Assembly: GCF_958298935.1 (NCBI RefSeq)
Contig: NC_084938.1
Span: forward strand, 8,811,501-8,875,500
DNA from: Phragmites australis
Taxonomy: Eukaryota; Streptophyta; Magnoliopsida; Poales; Poaceae
Length of the DNA stretch: 64,000 bases
Reading direction: 5' to 3'
The notes beneath the pieces were generated by a model. That model worked only from the letters and a program-made list of their open reading frames with translations. It did not search any database and had not been told where the DNA came from. Positions 10,723 through 22,075 of this stretch are shown here, piece after piece (position 1 is the stretch's first letter; each line of letters starts with the position of its first letter). Both the position numbers and the translations under genes were made by a program.

Positions 10723-11497
10723 TGTTGGGAGTCGTTGTTAAGGACCTCCGACGGTCCATGGCTTCGCTGGTTCATGCCCATGGGCTCACGCTTCCCGTAG
10801 TGCGCTTTCTGACTTCCAGGCTTCGGAGTAACTACTTCCCGGAGCCATGCCTCCCGAAGCCTCTATCTCCAGGAGCCATGCCTCCCGAAACCTCCATCTC
10901 CCGGAACCCCCATCTCCGAGGCTCGAGCAGGCTTTCCGAAAGCTACGAGGTAGGCCATCATGCCCCAAGAAAGATCTGCCAGGAGAGGAACGCCGGTCAT
11001 CCTTTGCCTATAAGGAAGTGACCGGTATTAATTAACTAGGCTAGTGGGTGCCGTCCCGATACCCCAGTACAATGGAGGTTATCCTGACACCCCTAACATC
11101 ACGACGCCAGATCGCAATTGGCGACCGGCTCATCCCTCTGGGTACAGGCACCCCAACAATTACCATAGTAGATAACTATATCCTATTCAAGATAAAGCCA
11201 TGTAATTCGACCTTATTCTGGATATTTTGCACATAGCGGTAACTTGCATGCTAAGCTACGCCCAACCCTATAAATAAGGGGCTATGGCCGTTTGAGCAAG
11301 GGGACACGCTCAACACATCACGGAGGAGCATAATCACAAACTTTTCTTGTAGTACTCCCCCTAGCCCAGTTCATATCTTTATGATCAATACATTCATGGT
11401 GTTCCTTTCTCTCAAACTTCATCTCCAAGCTTGGGTCTCTTCCTTAGAAGAAACTCTCGCCGTACTTGCTAGGTCAAGACGATCTCTTGCTCCAACA
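10723..11497 (+). mobile_element. Solo LTR, Tat gypsy type, with 5-bp target duplication
   Basis: The segment starts TGTTGGGAGTCGTTGTTAAG and ends TTGCTCCAACA, with TGTTGG/CCAACA as mirrored ends. It is flanked on both sides by ATTTA (10718-10722 and 11498-11502), a perfect 5-bp target duplication. It resembles the Tat 3' LTRs at 19309 and 49782 (GTTAAGGACC near the start, TATA box with short leader, ATCAATACA and CTTCCTTAGA-type words near the end). No internal region remains, so it arose by recombination between two LTRs. Start and end are base-precise. Confidence 0.92.
11269..11276 (+). promoter_or_regulatory. TATA box of the solo LTR
   Basis: TATAAATA in the context CAACCCTATAAATAAGGGGC, 229 bases before the LTR end, in the position expected for the U3/R start of a gypsy LTR. 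Confidence 0.6.
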
Positions 11498-11502
11498 ATT
11501 TA

Positions 11503-11859
11503 CTTATTTTCTATATAGTATTATACACTGGTGGTTATAATCTAATACACTAAAATCATACACCCCTTCAAGGAGTATCAAAGCTCGCAAAGCAACTTCT
11601 TCATAAGCTGCTATATGACTTTCTTGAACATTAGCCTAGAGAATGAATGTTCTTTCTATTGGGTATAATGATAATATTGGAATATCAATTTCAAGACCAA
11701 TTAATGTGCTTCCAATCCTCAGTGATTTCACATATGAATGATGCAAGTTGTATGCCACATTTTATGATCACATTCATTAGTAAAGTGACGAATGATAATA
11801 CAATGTTAAACATTCCCTATTACATCCATTTCAGCCTGGTCGTCTACTTTCAACCTTTA
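11503..11859. other. Short intergenic stretch between two elements
   Basis: A/T-rich sequence following the solo LTR's target duplication. No gene or repeat recognised. Confidence 0.4.
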
Positions 11860-12013
11860 CATAGCTATATAAAAGCCTCAGTTTGACGTATGATGAGAAT
11901 AGCTGTTCGAGATAGTGACGTTCCCTATTGCAACTAGTTGTTTACCTATAACAATACATACAAAACTTAAGTTATATTTTTGCTCAAATAGTGCCACATA
12001 GTGCAGAGCAATC

Positions 12014-12870
12014 AAAACCCTTCGCTCCTCAGAGGTACGAAAACCCTTCTCTCCTAGGAGGTACGCAAAACCCTCTGCTCCTCAGAGGTATGAAAACCCT
12101 CCGCACCTCGAAGGTATAGCCTCGGTTGTGTCGAGGTATCAAAACCCTCCGCTCCTCAGAGGTATGAAAACCCTTTGCTCCTCGGAGGTACGCAAAACCC
12201 TCCGCTCCTTGGAGGTATAAAAACCCTTCGCACCTCGAAGGCATAGCCTCGGTCACGTCAAGGTATCAAAACCCTCCGCTCCTTAGAGGTATGAAAACCC
12301 TCTGCACCTCGAAGGCATAGCCTCCATCTTGTCGAGGTTGAAACCCTCCACACCTCAAAGGCATTGCCTCGATGGCATCGAGATGATAAAAACCCTCCGC
12401 ACCTCAAAGGCATAGCCTTGGTCACATCAAGGTTGAAACCCTCAGGTACCTTGAAGGCGTAGGTCGAGTACCGTCGAGGTATGAAAACCCTCTGCACCTC
12501 TAAGGCATTGCCTTATTCACGTCGAGGTCGAAACCCTCCGCACCTCAAAGGCATTGCCTCGATCCACGTCGAGATGATAGAATCCCTCCGCACCTCAAAG
12601 GCAAGCCTCGGTTGCGTCGAGGTCGAAACCCTCCAGTACCTCGAAGGCGTTGATTGAGTACCATCTAGGTATAAAAACCCTACGCACCTCGAAGGCATAG
12701 CCTCGGCTATGTCGAGGTCGAAACCCTCCACACCTCGAAGGAACTGCCTCAGTGGCATCGAGATGATAAAACCCTTTGCACCTCGAAGGCATTGCATTAA
12801 TGGTGTCGAGATGATGAAAACCCTCCGCACCTTGAAGGCATTGCCTCAGTGGCATCGAGGTCCAAATCAG
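12014..12870 (+). repeat. Tandem array of 26-bp and 48-54-bp related units
   Basis: AAAACCCT anchors recur at 12014, 12040, 12067, 12093 and 12141, giving 26-27-bp and 48-bp steps, and continue with longer steps to about 12870. The 26-bp unit is of the form GTATGAAAACCCTCCGCTCC plus TCAGAG. The longer unit adds ACCTCGAAGGCATAGCCTCGG and GTCGAGGT. Each unit junction carries a CCTCnGAGG-type palindrome. The steps need not be multiples of three and the frames in the array are not genes. Confidence 0.88.
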
Positions 12871-12899
12871 CTTATTCATTATTCCTAAAATCACTTCAT

Positions 12900-12978
12900 T
12901 CCTTGCATGCATACATACATTCATACGTGCATACATATATACATACATACATGCATACATGTGCATATACATACATGT
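12900..12978 (+). repeat. ATAC/ATGC microsatellite
   Basis: Imperfect run of CATACATA and CATGCATA tetranucleotides. It directly follows the 48-bp-type array. Confidence 0.9.
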
Positions 12979-13289
12979 GGCATAACCGCCTTAGAAGCTT
13001 CCCTGCATCAACTAAAGGCATGGCGATAACGCTAGTAAAATGTGCTCTCTGCCTGTTCACGACCAAAAGACATGAGGGGGTTGAGAGGAATGATGCTTTG
13101 CACAGTATACACTGCGCAATGTGCATAAGATGCAAAACACGCCCTCCGCTCGCTCGTAGCCAAAAAACGTGAGGGAGGTTGGGAGTCTCTGAGTCAAAAG
13201 GCTTGGCCGAACCCACAAAAGTTGTAGGATTTCGCTAACTCTAAGAAAACGTATTACTTTCAAATCAATTACAGGACTGGTGCAAGAAT

Positions 13290-15300
13290 CGAGATCCACC
13301 GGCAGGGCTCCAGATGGCTCTACCTTAGTTGAGCCTCACCGCGGCTAATCACTGATAGGGTCACAGACTGCCTACCTCAGCATTGCCATCAACTCTGCTT
13401 TCATGTACCGTCGCGCGGGGCTCCGGACGACTCTACCTCAATTGAGTGTCACTATAGCTAACCACTGAGGGGGTCACAGACTATCTCCCTCAGCATCGTC
13501 ATCGACTCCACCTTCGGCTACCATCACGTGGGGTTCCAAACGGCTCTACCTCTGTTGAGCCTTGCTGCGGGTAACCATTGAGGGGGTCACAGACTTCCTC
13601 CCTCAGCATCACCGTCGACTCCAGCTCTGGCTACCATCGCACGGGGCTTTGCACCACTTTTCCTCTGTTGACCCTCGTCGCAGCTAATTGCTCAGGGGGG
13701 CCGCACACTACCTCCCTCAGCATTGTCATTGACTTCGCCTCCAGCTACCATCATGCGGGGCTCCGGACGACTCTGCCTCCATTGAGCCTCATTGTGGCTA
13801 ATTATTGAGGGAGTCACAACCTGCCTCCCTTAGCATTGCCATCAACTCTGCCTCTAGCTACCGTCCGGGGGGGGGGGGCTCCAGACGGCACAACCTCTAT
13901 TGAGCCTCGCCACGACTAACAGCTGAGGGGATTGCAGACTACCTCCCTCATTATCGCCATCGACTTTGCTTCCGGCTACCATCACGGGGGGTTCTGGATT
14001 GCTATGTCTCCGTTGAGCCTCGCCACGACTAACCGTTGAGGGGGTCGCAGACAACCTCCCTTAGCATCACTGTCGACTCCGCTTCCAGCTACTGTCGTGG
14101 GGGACTCCAAACGGCTCTGCCTCCGTTGAGCCTCGTCGTGGCTAACACCTAAGGGGGGGTCGTAGACTACCTCCCTCAGCATCGCCATCAAATCTGCTTT
14201 CGGCTACCATCGAGGTGGGCTCCGGACGACACGACCTTTGTTGAGACTTGCCGCAGCTAACAACTAAGGGGGTAGTTGACTACCTGCCTCAGTATAGCTA
14301 TCGACTCCGCTTCTAGCTACCGTCTTGGGGGGCTCCGAAAGGCTCTACCTCCGTTGAGCCTCGTCGCGGCTAACCATTGAGGGGGTCTCACACTACCTCC
14401 CTCAGCATCACCGTCGACTCCGCTTTTGGCTACCATCATGGGGGGCTTTAGAAGGCTTTGCCTCCATTGACCCTCACCTCAGCTAACCGCTGTTGGGGTC
14501 ACAGACTACCTCCCTCAGCATCACCATCGACTCCACCTCCAGCTACCGTTGCGGGGGCTCCGGAAGGCTCTTCCTCCATTGAGCCTCACCGTAGTTAACT
14601 GCTGAGGGGGTTGCAGACTGCCTCCCTCATCATTGTCGTCAACTCCGCTTCTGACTACCATCACGGGGGGCTCCGGACGGCAAGGCATCCATTGAGCCTC
14701 ACCATAGCTAACAACTGAGGGGGTCGCTAACTACCTCCCTCTGTATCGTCGTTGACTTCGCTTCCAGCTACCTTCTCGGGGGCTTGAAAAGACTCTGCCT
14801 CTGTTAAGCCTCACCGTGGCTAACCGCTGAGGGGTCATAGACTGCCTCCCTCAGCATCACCGTCGACTCCACCTTCGGCTACCGTTGCGGGGGGGCTCCA
14901 GAAGGCTCTGGTTCTGTTGAGCCTCATCGTGGCTAACCGTTGAGGGGGTTGCAGACTACCTCCCTCACCATCACTGTCGACTCCACCTCCGGCTACCACT
15001 GCGGGGGCCACTAGACGATCCTGCCTTCATGGAGCCTCACCGTGTATACCGTTGAGGGGGCCACGGACTACCCCCTCAGCCTCACCGTTGACTTCACCTC
15101 GGGCCATGCCGCGTTGCTCCTTCTAGCCCTACCACATCTACCGTCGAGGGGCCCCAGAGAGCCTTGCCTCCGTTTATCCTCACCGTGGCCAGTGCTGAGG
15201 GGATCATCGACTTCCTTCCTATGCCTCACCGTTGGCTTCACCTTCGACCACCATCGTGTCTCACCGGATGGCCCCGCCTCTGCTGAGCCTCGTCGTCCCT
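13290..15300 (+). repeat. Tandem array, period about 114 bp, about 17 units
   Basis: CTCCCTCAGCAT-like anchors start at 13485, 13598, 13712, 13825 and 13943, so steps are 113, 114, 113 and 118 bp, and continue to about 15200. A unit runs CTCCCTCAGCATCACCGTCG, then TCCGGCTACCATCGCG, a G run, CTCCGGACGGCTCTGCCTCC, then GTTGAGCCTCG, GGCTAAC and TGAGGGGGTCGCAGAC. The G run varies in length (up to 12 G near 13866) and explains most length changes. Units diverge clearly from one another, so the array is not recent. Confidence 0.9.
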
Positions 15301-16829
15301 TAGCTTGGCTGTTGTCTACGCCTCCACCATAAGCGTCAGGGCCCACAACCTCCGCCATAGGCGTAAATTCTAAAAAGTCCACCATAAGCATTGAGGTCCA
15401 TATCCTCCGCACTTCAAAGACCCTTACCTCATACGCGTCGATGTCCAAACCTATGTGAGTTTTTGTCACCCTAGTCGCACCTAAGACACTAAGAACACAC
15501 CTATAATCGCACCCTCCGACCATAAACAACCACAAAGGTGCGAGGGAGTTGGGAAAGGGGAAGCTTCCAGAGCCTAGGTGCGAGTGAAAACACGTCTGGC
15601 CCAATCATGACACTTCTTTTCCTAAATCTGAGGATCTGGGAAGATGTTCTTCCAATTAAACCCGGCATGTTTGGAGGATCGCCGGACACTTCTATCAAGG
15701 AAAAAAGCACTACAAATAAATCAGGAAATAGCAAACAAATCTAAGGATGATAGTATATTCATAATTTCACATCCAAAAGACGCGCACATGCCTCTCCGAG
15801 TTCCTAGTACTCCGGACTACTCAAAAAATAAGAAAAAAGAAAAAACACCAAAAAAGGATAGGGAAGGAAATCGCTAGGTCCTAAAAGCGATGCATGTGCT
15901 TCATGTTTGGCCTACCGTTGCAAAAATTGATGCAGTAGCTGGCCCCAAAGCTGTCAGAGGATGAAGAAGAGCAGCAAGACTCCTCCCCGGCCTCCTAATC
16001 CTCCTCCTTGGTCTTCTCCGCCTTGGCCACCTCCTTCTCCTTCTTTTTCACCTTCTCCTGCTCATCAATCTCCTTCTCCAAGAAATCCCAGTCGATCGTC
16101 TCCTCATCATGGGAGATATCGACGATCTCAGCAAGAAAAACAGTGCGGGCTGGGGATCGAGATGGAGCAACGGGCGGTAGCCCCATCAGCGAGGATGGGT
16201 TCACATAGCCCGGTGCCAGCTCCAAATCGGGATAAGGGCCCTTTGGATCGCTCGCCCCCGATGGCGTTGTGGCTAGCGGAACCGCGCTAGCGTCAGGGGT
16301 GGCCTAACCCCAACTAGGTCACTTGAGATCATCGACATCTTCGATGATGAAGAAGAAAGAAACACCGTGAGAAACCAAGGAGGATCGCCTCCTTACCCTA
16401 CAAAGGCAACAATGGATGGCTAGCTAAGTGAACCCTCTCTTATATAGCCAGGCCGACCATTAACATGTGCATCAGGAGGGAAGCATAATCACCATGGGTG
16501 TCATTCCGTGGCTTTCCCAATTGCTGCTCTGGGGGCTCATGGCCGCGCCTAAGTCCAAACTTCACATATGGTGGTGCCCCGCGTTAATGCCCTGGCTTTT
16601 TTGCACACACATCTCATCATGTTTATTGATGGAGCCTCTTTAGGTGCATGCAAGGGCTATTTGCACAAGACCCCAAAGAAACTAGCATGTTACCCCATCA
16701 AACGCTCTGCCATTGCCTGCTGTCATCATTTACTCGTGCCACAAAAATAGGAGAATATCTCACCTGCACACGCTATCTCCACTATGACAATTCAAATAGT
16801 GAAAAGATTCACCATCAGAGAGCATGCTT
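15301..16829. other. Link between the two long arrays, with a charged open frame
   Basis: The 15301-15540 part is decayed repeat. At 16225-15995 on the reverse strand a frame reads an acidic then Lys/Glu-rich chain (DEETIDWDFLEKEIDEQEK and KKKEKEVAKAEK), while the forward strand over the same bases is Pro/Ser-rich. Low-complexity codons create open frames on both strands. The reverse frame could be a remnant of the antisense ORF that Tat elements carry in this region, as seen at 47-49 kb, but it has no domain that proves it. The rest, including 16430-16830, shows nothing recognisable. Confidence 0.35.
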
Positions 16830-18880
16830 GGACTACCTAGAGGCTTTAGAGCCCATCATCCCCATCAAACCTCGCCGGTATTCGGCTCCAACATCGACTA
16901 CGCCTCTGTCCTTGGCATAGGCTTCGGCGCTTGTCATCTCCGTCGAGACTCGCCATGGCCAGCATCGATGGGGTCACAGACTTCCTCCCTCGACGCCACC
17001 ATCGACTTCATCTACAATCACCTTTCTAGGCTTTGGAGCCCATCATCTCCATCAAACCTCTCCAGTCTTTGGCTCCAACATCGACTTATCCTCTGGTCTC
17101 GGTGTAGCCTTCAAAGCTCGCCATCTTTGTCAACCCTGGCCGTAGCCAACGGTTAGAGGGTTGCAGACTTTCTCCTTCAACACTGCTGTTGAATCTATCT
17201 CCGATCACCTTGCTAGGCTTCAGTACCCATCATCTTCGTCAAACCTCACCGGTATTCGCCTCTGACATCGACTATGCCTCCGGTCTCAGTGTAGGCTTTG
17301 AAGCTCGTCGTCTCCATTGACCCTCGCTACAAACAACACTGAGAGGGTCGCATACTTACTCTTTTAGAGCCGATGTCGACTCTAACTCCGATCACCTTGC
17401 CAAGCTTCAGAGCTCATCATCTTTGTCAAACCTCGCCAGTCTTAGCCTCTGACATCGACTATGCCTCCGGCCTCAGTGTAGGCTTTAGAGCTCGTCGTCT
17501 CCATCGACCCTCACCGCGGCCACCCCCGAGGGGGTCACAGACATCCTCCCTCAGCGCCACCATCGACTTCATCTCTGATCACCTTGCTAGGCTTTGGAGC
17601 CCATCATCTTTGTCAAACCTCGTTGGTCTTCGGCTTCGATGTCGACTACGCTTCCAGCCTCAACATAGGCTTTGGAGCTCGTCGTCTCCGTCGACCCTCA
17701 TCGCCCAATGCTGATGGGGTCACATACTTCCTCCCTCAGCACCACTGTCAACTTAATCTCCGATCTCCTTGCTAGTCTTTGGAGCCAATCGTCTCCATCA
17801 AACCTTACCAGTCTTTGGCTCCGACATCGACTACGCCTCTAGCCTTGGCATATGCTTCGAATCTTGTGATCTCCGTTGACCCTCACCTTAGCCAGTGCTG
17901 AGGGGGTTGCAGACTTTATCCCATCGACACCACTTTCAATCACCTTACTAGGCTTTGGAGCCCATCATCTTCATCAAACCTCACCGGTGTTTGCCTCTGA
18001 CATCAACTACGGCCTTAGCGTAGGCTTTGAGCTCATCATCTCCATCGACCCTCATCGCGACCAGTGCTGAGGGAGTCGTAGTGTTCCTCCCTCAGCGTTG
18101 CTGGCAACTCTATCTCTGATCATCTTGCTAGGCTTCAGAGCCTGTCTTCTTCGTCAAATCTCACTGATCTTCGCCTCCGACATCGACTACACATATGGCC
18201 TCGGTGTAGGCTTCGGAGCTAGTCATCTCTATCGACCCGTGCTGCAGCCGGCACTGAGGGGGTCGTATACTTCCTCCCTCGATGCCACCATCAACTTCAT
18301 CTCTGATCACTCTGCTAGGCTTCAGAGCCCGTCGTCTCCGTAAAACCTCATCGGTCTTTGGCTCCGACGTCGACTACACCTTCGGCCTCGGTGTAGGCTT
18401 TGGAGCTCATCATCTTCGTTGACCCTCGTTGCGGCTAGCGCTGAAGGGATCGTAGACTTCCTCCCTCAGCGCCACCGTTGACTTCAATTCCGATCACCTT
18501 GCTAGGCTTCAGTGCTCGTCGTCTTCTTCAAACCTCACCGGTCTTCCACTCCGACGTCGGCTACGCCTCTAGCCTTGGCGTAGGCTTCAGAGCTCATCAT
18601 CTCTGTCGACCCCTACTACGGCCAATGCTCAGGGGGTCACAAACTTTCACCCTCAATGCCACCATCGACTCCATCTATACTCACCTTGCTAGGCTTCGAA
18701 GCCCGTCGTCTCCATCAAACGTCGCCAATCTTTGGCTCCGATGCCGACTACACCTCCAGCCTCGACATAGGCTGCGAAGCCTATCATTTTCGTCGAACTT
18801 CATCACAACTAGCATTGAAGGGGTCGCAGACTTACTCCCTCAGCACGACCGTCTACTTCGTCTCCGACGAGCCTCGCCAC
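16830..18880 (+). repeat. Higher-order tandem array, period 187 bp, about 11 units
   Basis: The anchor CCTTGCTAGGCTT (with variants) occurs at 17021, 17208, 17395, 17582, 17767, 17943, 18123, 18310, 18497 and 18684; most steps are exactly 187 bp, some 176-185. Each unit contains two related halves. One begins GGCTTTGGAGCCCATCATCT with CCATCAAACCTCGCCGGT; the other begins GGCTTTGGAGCTCGTCGTCT with CCGTCGACCCTCGCC and continues GCTGAGGGGGTCGCAGACTT and CCTCCCTCAGCGCC. The second half is clearly related to the 114-bp unit of the preceding array. Confidence 0.9.
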
Positions 18881-19308
18881 TCTTCGGCTTTGACGTCAAC
18901 TACACCTTCAGCCTCTGCCTTGAGGCTCCGAAGCACATCGCCGCTAATGACCTCCCCTTCTGGTGATCATCGCTAGGCTCTGGAAGGCATCTCCTCCATT
19001 AAGCCTCTCCACCGCCTCCCTTAGCTCCCCTATCGGCTTCCCCCTTGAAAATTGTTGTGGGACTTCAAAGCACAGTCTTCGTCAAGCCTCAGCACCCCTC
19101 AGCCTGCTATCGGCCTTGTCACAGAGCTCTGAACCACTCCATCTCCATTGAGCCTCGATGCCATCGCTCATGGCTGCCGCTAAGAGGTCAATCTGGGTAA
19201 AAAGCTGTTCAGATATCCTGACTCGAAGGCGGGGCTGGGGCTAGTTTCCTTTGCAATTTTGCATTCGCTCACCCCTCCAGACCTCGAGGCCAGCGGATGA
19301 GGGGGTGT

Positions 19309-20120
19309 TGTTGGGGGACATGCCCCAACCATAGATACTATAAGGAGTCGCAATCAAGCACTCCTCCGGAGCTCTAGGGTTCTGGACCCCCTGCAGCAAC
19401 CACGGCGTCAAGAGCCCATGAGCCTCCTCCTCGGGTCACCAACTCTCGTAGCCTGGGGGAGCTAGTTGACCCCTGATGCCCCTTGGTTTTACCAGTCTAA
19501 GCCCGAAGATCCAGCTCATGACCCCTTCGAATCCCTGGCTTCAAAGCGATCTCGAAGGCCCAAGTCTGGGAATCCCCAGAAGCCCGGAGGCCATGGACCC
19601 CCGGAGGTTGGAGCAAAGATGCAGAGTCTCTAGTAAATATCAGTGAAAGCAGGCCCATTGGCCATGTGATGTCTGTCATGAGATGACTGGCTTTTAATGT
19701 CGGTCATATGGTGGCCATCCTGACACACCAGGAGGAAGTGGTGACTAACCTGACATGCTGGACAGTGCGGCACCGCAATAGATGACTAAGCTTGCCATCA
19801 CTTGCTGCCACGGTTAGAAAATATCCTCAAGTAGGGTTATAGTATTGTAACCTAGGCTTGGGCCATGTTACCTGGCCGGCCCTAGGTCCTTGTTACATAG
19901 GGGAAACATGTATCATTATCCCGGTAGGTTAATGATTTTATACTCGCGCCCTAAATGACACTACAAATACATACCTATAGCCATCAGGCCAAGGGACATA
20001 TTTGTATCATCACCGTATTGGGCATTTCTTTACTCTCTACTTCTTCTCCAAGCTTGAAACACTCCTATGAGTGAGCCCTCGACGTACATTATTTGTGGAA
20101 GATATTTTCTTCCACCACCA
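19309..20120 (+). mobile_element. 3' LTR of the truncated Tat element
   Basis: It begins TGTTGGGGGACATGCCCC right after a purine-rich tract, and ends with GTGGAAGATATTTTCTTCCACC, which parallels GTGGAAGATATTTTCTTGCACC at the end of the LTR at 49782-50573. GGCCATCAGGCCAAGGGACA near 19980 likewise parallels GGCCATCATGCGAGGAGAGG at 50423. The right boundary is within a few bases of 20120. An alternative start, 3 bases upstream at 19306, cannot be excluded. Confidence 0.75.
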
Positions 20121-21801
20121 CCTACCATGAGGATCCTAGTTGCATACTCACATCTAAGAAAAATTTGGCAGACTTTTTTGACTATTGGTAGGGCCACAAT
20201 CCAAATGAGGATAGGGTTGCCAACATTTTGGTCATGCCAAAACATTGGTAGTGTTGGTTGAGGGATAAACAGAAACAAATAGAAGGTCTACCAATCAGAA
20301 AGGTTATTACTGTTTATTTTTATTTCTATATGATGGACTTTCCTAGTCCTCCTGTCAAAATTTAACTGAATTCTTTTATTATTTTTTAAAGTTATTTTGC
20401 GCGTTGTTGTCATTGATTCCTGCCGCCGATGAGCTCCCGCCGTGGTCTGAACTAACCTGTCGCTGGGTGTTGGGAAGGGTTTGAGCCCATGTGTAATGTA
20501 CTAATGGTCCTTCCTAGGTGTTTGCAAGAGCGTCTGAAAACATTCTGACAGTCTTTTTTTTTTTTTTGCGATTTGTAAGAATGCTGACTAACCAATTCGC
20601 ATACGCTGAGACAGCAAGAACAGCTGGAAGGATGTTGGCTAACCCAATTTAACCACTATACTATTATCAAGACTAGCACATGTAAATAATAATCGAAAAG
20701 AACAGAAAGCTTTAAGATCAAAGTATCAATTTCTTTCTGAAAATAGGAAGGACGATTTTTTATTATTTTTTGAAGCGTACATATGTACAAATGAGGGGGG
20801 GGGGGATCCTCTTTTGAGAAAAGATCAAATTCACGCTAATTAGAAAGGAAACAAATTCTCAATTAGCCAAAGAGATAAGAACAGGTTGAACAATAACCAG
20901 TGGAAGAGGTTCGATTGAACCATAATATTTAAGATTTCTTGACTGCAGGTTGAGCTTCAATGGAAGGTCAAGCGCACCACCGGCTCTGTTAGCCCAAGGC
21001 CGACCGACCAATTGTGACCATGCACCGTGTCCAGCCCCTGCATGGCATGCGGGCGGAAAGGACACTGTATTGTCATTCATTTTGTGTTTCATGCACTTGC
21101 TTCTGAAGTCTGAAACATGGCATTCATTTTGTGCTCGCCTACTTTCCCACTACATTGGTACCCATAGCTCCTTAATAGCTCTGCTTTTCTTCGTCTGTGT
21201 GTGTATATATACTATATATATACGCGGTCTCTTCTTGCTTCGTGGTTACGCACGTCAACACTTAACTCCAATAATCTCTCTTATAGCAATGCAGAATTTT
21301 GGGAACGGGAGGCATTGGGAGAATTTCTCTGAGAAACGTATATACAGGCTGATTGCATTATTATCCTTTGTTTGTTGCTGCAAATTAAATAGTCCCTATA
21401 AAGATCTAACAAAACTTTGTTGCAGGAATATGCGCACTTCTCTACCTCTTTGTCGCCACGGCATGGTCAATCGAGTTATTTCGGGCAACCGTCTTTGATA
21501 GTCACTGGACCCTTGACTATTTGCATTTCTGTCTTTGCTTGTTATTCTATTTCTGAGAGCAAGTTTATAAAAATCTTTTGAGTGTAGTTCAGTTCATACA
21601 AAAGTCTTTTAGTTTGGGATGTCTTGGGGTAGGTGAGAATGGGTTTGCAGCTGATAATGGTTTGGTTCAGTTTGGTTTCACAATAATAATAGTTTGGTTC
21701 GGTTTGGTACCAGCTCCAAAATGTTGGTTTCAAGCGGTTTGAACCCATCATCGATAACGAAGCTAATACTTAGTTAACTTATTCATCTTGGGTTTAAAAT
21801 C
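20121..21801. other. Intergenic stretch; one possible orphan exon
   Basis: No element is recognised. There is a 15-base T run near 20553 and a G run near 20797. At about 21370-21424 a branch-rich, T-rich stretch ends TTTGTTGCAG, followed by an open frame (ICALLYLFVATAWSIELFRA and on to a stop near 21557) that is hydrophobic and could be a membrane-segment exon. There is no second exon or homology I recognise, so I do not call a gene. TATATACTATATATATACG at about 21207 is a short A/T repeat. Confidence 0.3.
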
Positions 21802-21900
21802 TTGGGCTTTGTCGAGCATATATTAGGACTGTCAAGATTAATCCTGTTTTAAATGACTTAATTGTCAATTAAGCCAGGTGTAATTTGGTCTGGTATGATA
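21802..21900 (+). repeat. 5' LTR remnant (last ~100 bp)
   Basis: ATCTTGGGCTTTGTCGAGCA at 21802 onward matches the last 100 bp of the 3' LTR (29990-30090) with scattered changes. Upstream of 21802 the match stops. The terminal CA has decayed to TA. Confidence 0.8.
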
Positions 21901-21903
21901 GCG

Positions 21904-21917
21904 TGGTATTAGAGCCA
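21904..21917 (+). other. Primer-binding site for initiator tRNA-Met
   Basis: TGGTATTAGAGCCA lies three bases after the LTR end. It differs by one base from the standard TGGTATCAGAGCC complementary to the 3' end of plant initiator tRNA-Met and is where minus-strand synthesis would be primed. Confidence 0.8.
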
Positions 21918-22075
21918 AGATTGATAGAGTTAACAATAGCATAACTATCAAGTTGGAATGATTCTTCCACTTGTAGGTTACTAGTTTTGTTTCCTTGAAA
22001 TGGTCTGAAAGTCCTTAAAACTAACTGACCCTTTAGAGTGTCCTTGTCACCACTAACTTGGGATTTGATGATAGG

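Larger units (their letters stand above)
11860..20120 (+). mobile_element. 3' half of a Tat-type gypsy element (untranslated region plus 3' LTR)
   Basis: From about 11860 the sequence parallels the post-pol region of the Tat element at about 42050 (GATGAGAATAGC, then ACATACAAAACTT), followed in both by 48-bp-type tandem repeats. The body is a series of G/C-rich arrays (12014-12870, 13290-15300, 16830-18880), with a central segment holding a charged open frame. It ends with a purine-rich tract (GCGGATGAGGGGG, 19293-19305) and an LTR at 19309-20120. Gag, pol and the 5' LTR are missing, so the copy is truncated inside the element. Large, repeat-rich 3' regions are a known property of the Tat/Ogre group; assignment of the middle part rests on this layout. 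Confidence 0.75.

Noticed and set aside
13854..15332. Open frames on both strands over the 114-bp array
   Set aside because: Products are translated repeats without a conserved register or domain.
15995..16225. Acidic Lys/Glu-rich protein as a host gene
   Set aside because: Low-complexity codons keep both strands open; location within a Tat 3' region makes a retrotransposon remnant more likely.
12000..18900. CRISPR-like array
   Set aside because: Units are continuous tandem repeats without unique spacers, and the DNA is plant nuclear.
17373..18976. Long open frames over the 187-bp array
   Set aside because: 187 is not a multiple of three, so frames run through the repeats in different registers; the open frames come from low stop density in G/C-rich repeats.
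20950..21498. 182-residue ORF near 21 kb
   Set aside because: No domain recognised and composition is that of random A/T-rich DNA; only the possible exon at 21425-21557 was kept as a note.
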